A stretch of 8,088 nucleotides of DNA from an uncultured Lutibacter sp. (lineage in GTDB: Bacteria > Bacteroidota > Bacteroidia > Flavobacteriales > Flavobacteriaceae): the NCBI GenBank assembly GCA_913061425.1, contig CAJXUO010000047.1, positions 1 through 8,088 of the forward strand, given 5' to 3'. The position numbers were made by a program, and so were the translations under genes. Positions 6,394-8,088 of the stretch are shown here, in pieces (position 1 is the first letter of the stretch; the number at the start of each line of letters is the position of its first letter). The notes below the pieces were generated by a model. The model saw nothing but the letters and a program-made list of their open reading frames with translations. It made no database searches and was not told the DNA's origin.

Positions 6394-7047
6394 TTAATTC
6401 CCTTTTTTATAATCTTCTAAGAATTGTGCAAGTCCAATATCAGTCAATGGGTGTTTCAACAATCCTTTGATAGCACTTAAAGGTCCTGTCATAACATCTG
6501 CACCAATTTTTGCGCAATCCATAATATGCATTGTATGTCTTACAGATGCAGCTAAAATTTGAGTCTCAAATCCGTAGTTATCATAAATCAAACGGATATC
6601 TGCAATTAAAGCCAATCCATCAGTAGAAATATCATCTAAACGACCAATAAAAGGAGACATATAAGTTGCTCCAGCTTTAGCAGCTAATAATGCTTGTCCT
6701 GCAGAAAAAACAAGTGTTACATTTGTTTTAATTCCTTTATCAGAAAAGTACTTACATGCTTTTATACCATCAGCAATCATTGGTAATTTCACAACAATTT
6801 GTGGATGAAGAGCCGCTAACGCTTCTCCTTCTCTTACCATTCCATCAAAATCAGTTGAAATAACCTCTGCACTTACATCACCTTCTACAATAGTACAGAT
6901 GTCAACATAATGCTTTAAAATATTAGTTGCTCCTGTAATCCCTTCTTTTGCCATTAATGATGGGTTTGTTGTTACTCCATCTAAAATTCCCATGGCTTGG
7001 GCTTCTCTAATCTGGTCTAAGTTTGCTGTGTCGATAAAAAATTTCAT
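6394..7047 (-). CDS. tal: Small transaldolase of the TalC/FSA family
   Basis: A 217-residue TIM-barrel enzyme of the short transaldolase / fructose-6-phosphate aldolase family, acting in the cytosol in the non-oxidative pentose phosphate pathway. Transaldolase moves a dihydroxyacetone unit between sugar phosphates through a Schiff base. Visible motifs are MKFFIDTANLDQI (1-13), GVTTNPSL (24-31), the Schiff-base lysine in VVKLPM (K87), TNVTLVFSAGQALLAAKAGA (108-127), SPFIGRLDD (131-139) and AASVR (166-170). Glu61 in SAEV and Phe133 in SPFIGR match what I recall for true transaldolases, where the aldolase FsaA has Gln and Tyr, so transaldolase is the better call. The ATG at 7047 was chosen over one 36 bases further upstream because it gives the family's standard N-terminus and length; the extra 12 residues (MYQITQQNKNQR) would lie partly ahead of the likely transcript start. 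It lies 51 bases after the SDR gene on the same strand. Confidence 0.96.
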   Translation of the reverse strand: MKFFIDTANLDQIREAQAMGILDGVTTNPSLMAKEGITGATNILKHYVDICTIVEGDVSAEVISTDFDGMVREGEALAALHPQIVVKLPMIADGIKACKYFSDKGIKTNVTLVFSAGQALLAAKAGATYMSPFIGRLDDISTDGLALIADIRLIYDNYGFETQILAASVRHTMHIMDCAKIGADVMTGPLSAIKGLLKHPLTDIGLAQFLEDYKKGN

Positions 7048-7080
7048 TCTTTGGTTTTTATTTTGTTGAGTTATTTGGTA

Positions 7081-7088
7081 CAAAAATA
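7081..7088 (-). promoter_or_regulatory. Bacteroidota -7 promoter box of the transaldolase gene (TATTTTTG)
   Basis: On the minus strand TATTTTTG fits TAnnTTTG exactly and lies in the 51-base gap between the SDR stop and the transaldolase start. It predicts a transcript start near 7076 and an A-rich leader of about 29 bases without a Shine-Dalgarno sequence, typical of Bacteroidota. It also supports the 7047 start, because the upstream in-frame ATG at 7083 falls before the predicted transcript start. A -33 TTG is not seen at the usual spacing. Confidence 0.5.
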
Positions 7089-7098
7089 CTTTATCTTA

Positions 7099-7902
7099 TT
7101 ATAATTTATAATGATTCATTAATAACTTTTCATAAGTTCTGTCTGGCAAAACTCTTTTAAGCACAATTGAGAATTTTTGCATAAAACTTCCAATTTTATA
7201 ATGAATTTTTGGATTGTTTGATTCTATTATATTATGAATCCCTTTAGCCATTTCAATAGGGTCACTTCCACTATCTACATGAGAGTTCATTAAATCTAAG
7301 TTCTCTTGATATACTTTTTTATAGGCAGAATTTTCAAAAACGGGTGTATGATAACGTCCTGAAGCAATATTAGTGGCAAAATCTCCAGGAGCAACATTCA
7401 CAACTTTGACTCCTAAATTTTTAACTTCCATGCTCAACGCTTCAGTCACAAGTTCTAATGCTCCTTTTGTTGCAGAGTAAATTCCCCTAAACGGAAGTCC
7501 CATATAACCAGCAATAGATGTAATATTTAGTATAATTCCAGCCTTTTGTAAACGCATTTGCGGTAAAACGGCTTTCATCACATCAATAGCACCAAAAAAA
7601 TTGGTATCAAAAACTTTACGCATCTCTTCAGTTGATGTGTCTTCAATTGGACCCGTAATTCCCATTCCTGCATTATTAATAAGAACATCAAGCCTTCCTT
7701 CTATTGAAATCAATTCTTGAACAGCACTCGTTATTGTTTCAACTGAATTAACATCCAATTGTAAAAGTTTGAAAGGATGGTTTTCTATTTTTTGTGGATT
7801 TCTACTTGTGCCATAGACCGTATACCCTTTTTGAATTAAATATTCTCCAACAGATTTACCAATTCCAGATGATCCTCCAGTAATTAAAACGACTTTTCTC
7901 AT
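7099..7902 (-). CDS. Short-chain dehydrogenase/reductase (SDR) family oxidoreductase
   Basis: A 267-residue classical SDR, a cytosolic NAD(P)-dependent oxidoreductase acting on a carbonyl or hydroxyl group. Visible motifs are the cofactor-binding TGGSSGIG (8-15), Arg34 after the second strand (GTSRNP), which suggests NADP(H), the LDVNS segment at 49-53, the NNAG motif (76-79), the catalytic Ser129 in NITSIAGY, Tyr142 and Lys146 in YSATK, and the APGDFATNI segment (171-179) after the active site. All catalytic residues are present. The overall style, with a longer C-terminus rich in basic and aromatic residues (PDRTYEKLLMNHYKL), resembles the 17-beta-HSD-like branch, but the substrate cannot be read from the sequence. 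The ATG at 7902 gives a normal N-terminus directly before the glycine-rich loop. It lies 31 bases after the SRP RNA terminator hairpin; no convincing TAnnTTTG box precedes it. It may share transcripts with the transaldolase gene, but I see no metabolic link. Confidence 0.95.
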   Translation of the reverse strand: MRKVVLITGGSSGIGKSVGEYLIQKGYTVYGTSRNPQKIENHPFKLLQLDVNSVETITSAVQELISIEGRLDVLINNAGMGITGPIEDTSTEEMRKVFDTNFFGAIDVMKAVLPQMRLQKAGIILNITSIAGYMGLPFRGIYSATKGALELVTEALSMEVKNLGVKVVNVAPGDFATNIASGRYHTPVFENSAYKKVYQENLDLMNSHVDSGSDPIEMAKGIHNIIESNNPKIHYKIGSFMQKFSIVLKRVLPDRTYEKLLMNHYKL

Positions 7903-7933
7903 GTTTGTAAAATTAAACTAATTTACTACAAAT

Positions 7934-7955
7934 AAAAAATCCTGCGAATGCAGGA
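7934..7955 (-). terminator. Intrinsic terminator downstream of the SRP RNA gene
   Basis: On the minus strand TCCTGC, loop ATTC, GCAGGA forms a perfect six-pair hairpin (7940-7955) followed by six T (7939-7934). It ends the SRP RNA transcript before the SDR gene. The SRP RNA's own closing helix is also followed by a T-rich stretch (7978-7965), so two termination points may exist in series. Confidence 0.85.
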
Positions 7956-7978
7956 CTACAATACTAAAAAAGAAAAAT

Positions 7979-8072
7979 GGCAAGCGATCTACATCACACC
8001 GCTACAACCTAATACCTTTGCTGCGTTCCCGCTCTGGAGGATTCAAAGGGAGCTAGTTGTGTAGGACTTGCC
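7979..8072 (-). ncRNA. ffs: Signal recognition particle RNA, small (4.5S-like) type
   Basis: A 94-base RNA that with Ffh forms the signal recognition particle, targeting nascent membrane and secreted proteins to the Sec translocon. Read on the minus strand, the ends GGCAAGU and GCUUGCC pair, followed by CUACA with UGUAG, CAAC with GUUG, and CCUUUG with CAAAGG, giving the single long hairpin of the bacterial small type. The apical part contains CGGGAACGCAGC, corresponding to the conserved GGAAGCAGC of the Ffh M-domain binding site, with a loop that departs from the usual GGAA tetraloop. A TAAATTTG promoter box lies five bases upstream of the first G, and a terminator hairpin follows. The ends are set from the closing helix and could be off by a few bases. 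Confidence 0.93.
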
Positions 8073-8076
8073 GCTG

Positions 8077-8084
8077 CAAATTTA
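8077..8084 (-). promoter_or_regulatory. Bacteroidota -7 promoter box of the SRP RNA gene (TAAATTTG)
   Basis: On the minus strand TAAATTTG fits TAnnTTTG exactly. Its last G is at -5 relative to the first base of the SRP RNA closing helix (8072), the expected geometry. The -33 element would lie beyond the window. This box, placed against an RNA whose 5' end is defined by structure, is the best spacing reference for the other promoter calls here. Confidence 0.75.
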
Positions 8085-8088
8085 CAAT

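Noticed and set aside
7048..7083. Upstream ATG adding 12 residues to the transaldolase
   Set aside because: The added MYQITQQNKNQR is not part of the family, which starts MKFFIDTA, and the upstream ATG overlaps the predicted -7 box at 7081-7088.
7908..7915. TAATTTTA on the minus strand as the SDR promoter box
   Set aside because: It misses the final G of TAnnTTTG, and the nearest TTTG upstream (7929-7932) has the wrong spacing.

Overview
The window looks like a chromosomal segment of a low-GC member of the Bacteroidota, most likely a flavobacterium. Three things point there: proteins ending in the type B (CHU_C, gliding-motility-associated) sorting domain of the type IX secretion system (T9SS), TAnnTTTG promoter boxes in place of sigma-70 -10 boxes, and AT-rich leaders without clear Shine-Dalgarno sequences. 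This is inference from sequence style, not a database match.

Left part (1-2615, + strand): the 3' end of one T9SS cargo gene, a short stop-broken copy of that gene's last exported-domain segment (657-839), then an intact 591-residue secreted T9SS cargo protein whose ATG directly follows the remnant's stop codon. This reads as a tandem, partly decayed family of surface or secreted proteins.

Middle (2616-4340, + strand): two accessory genes of unknown function. The first (2719-3441) is a secreted protein of a family I associate with flavobacteria. The second (3603-4139) is a small membrane-anchored protein with a TTG start and two similar modules. It is framed by a nearly matching inverted repeat (3564-3585 and 4149-4172). 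The right copy runs into a roughly 120-bp imperfect palindrome with single-base bulges (4163-4282), architecturally reminiscent of an integron attC site or another cassette boundary. This is the most interesting part of the window.

Right part (4341-8088): housekeeping genes. uvrB (+ strand) encodes the damage-verification helicase of nucleotide excision repair; its predicted transcription start falls on the A of its ATG. It converges on a small transaldolase gene, with a strong bidirectional hairpin terminator between them. Upstream of the transaldolase on the minus strand lie a short-chain dehydrogenase/reductase and, at the window edge, the small SRP RNA (ffs) with its own TAAATTTG box and a downstream hairpin terminator. 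No stretch longer than 300 bases lacks a gene. No tRNA, rRNA, CRISPR array or transposase gene was seen.
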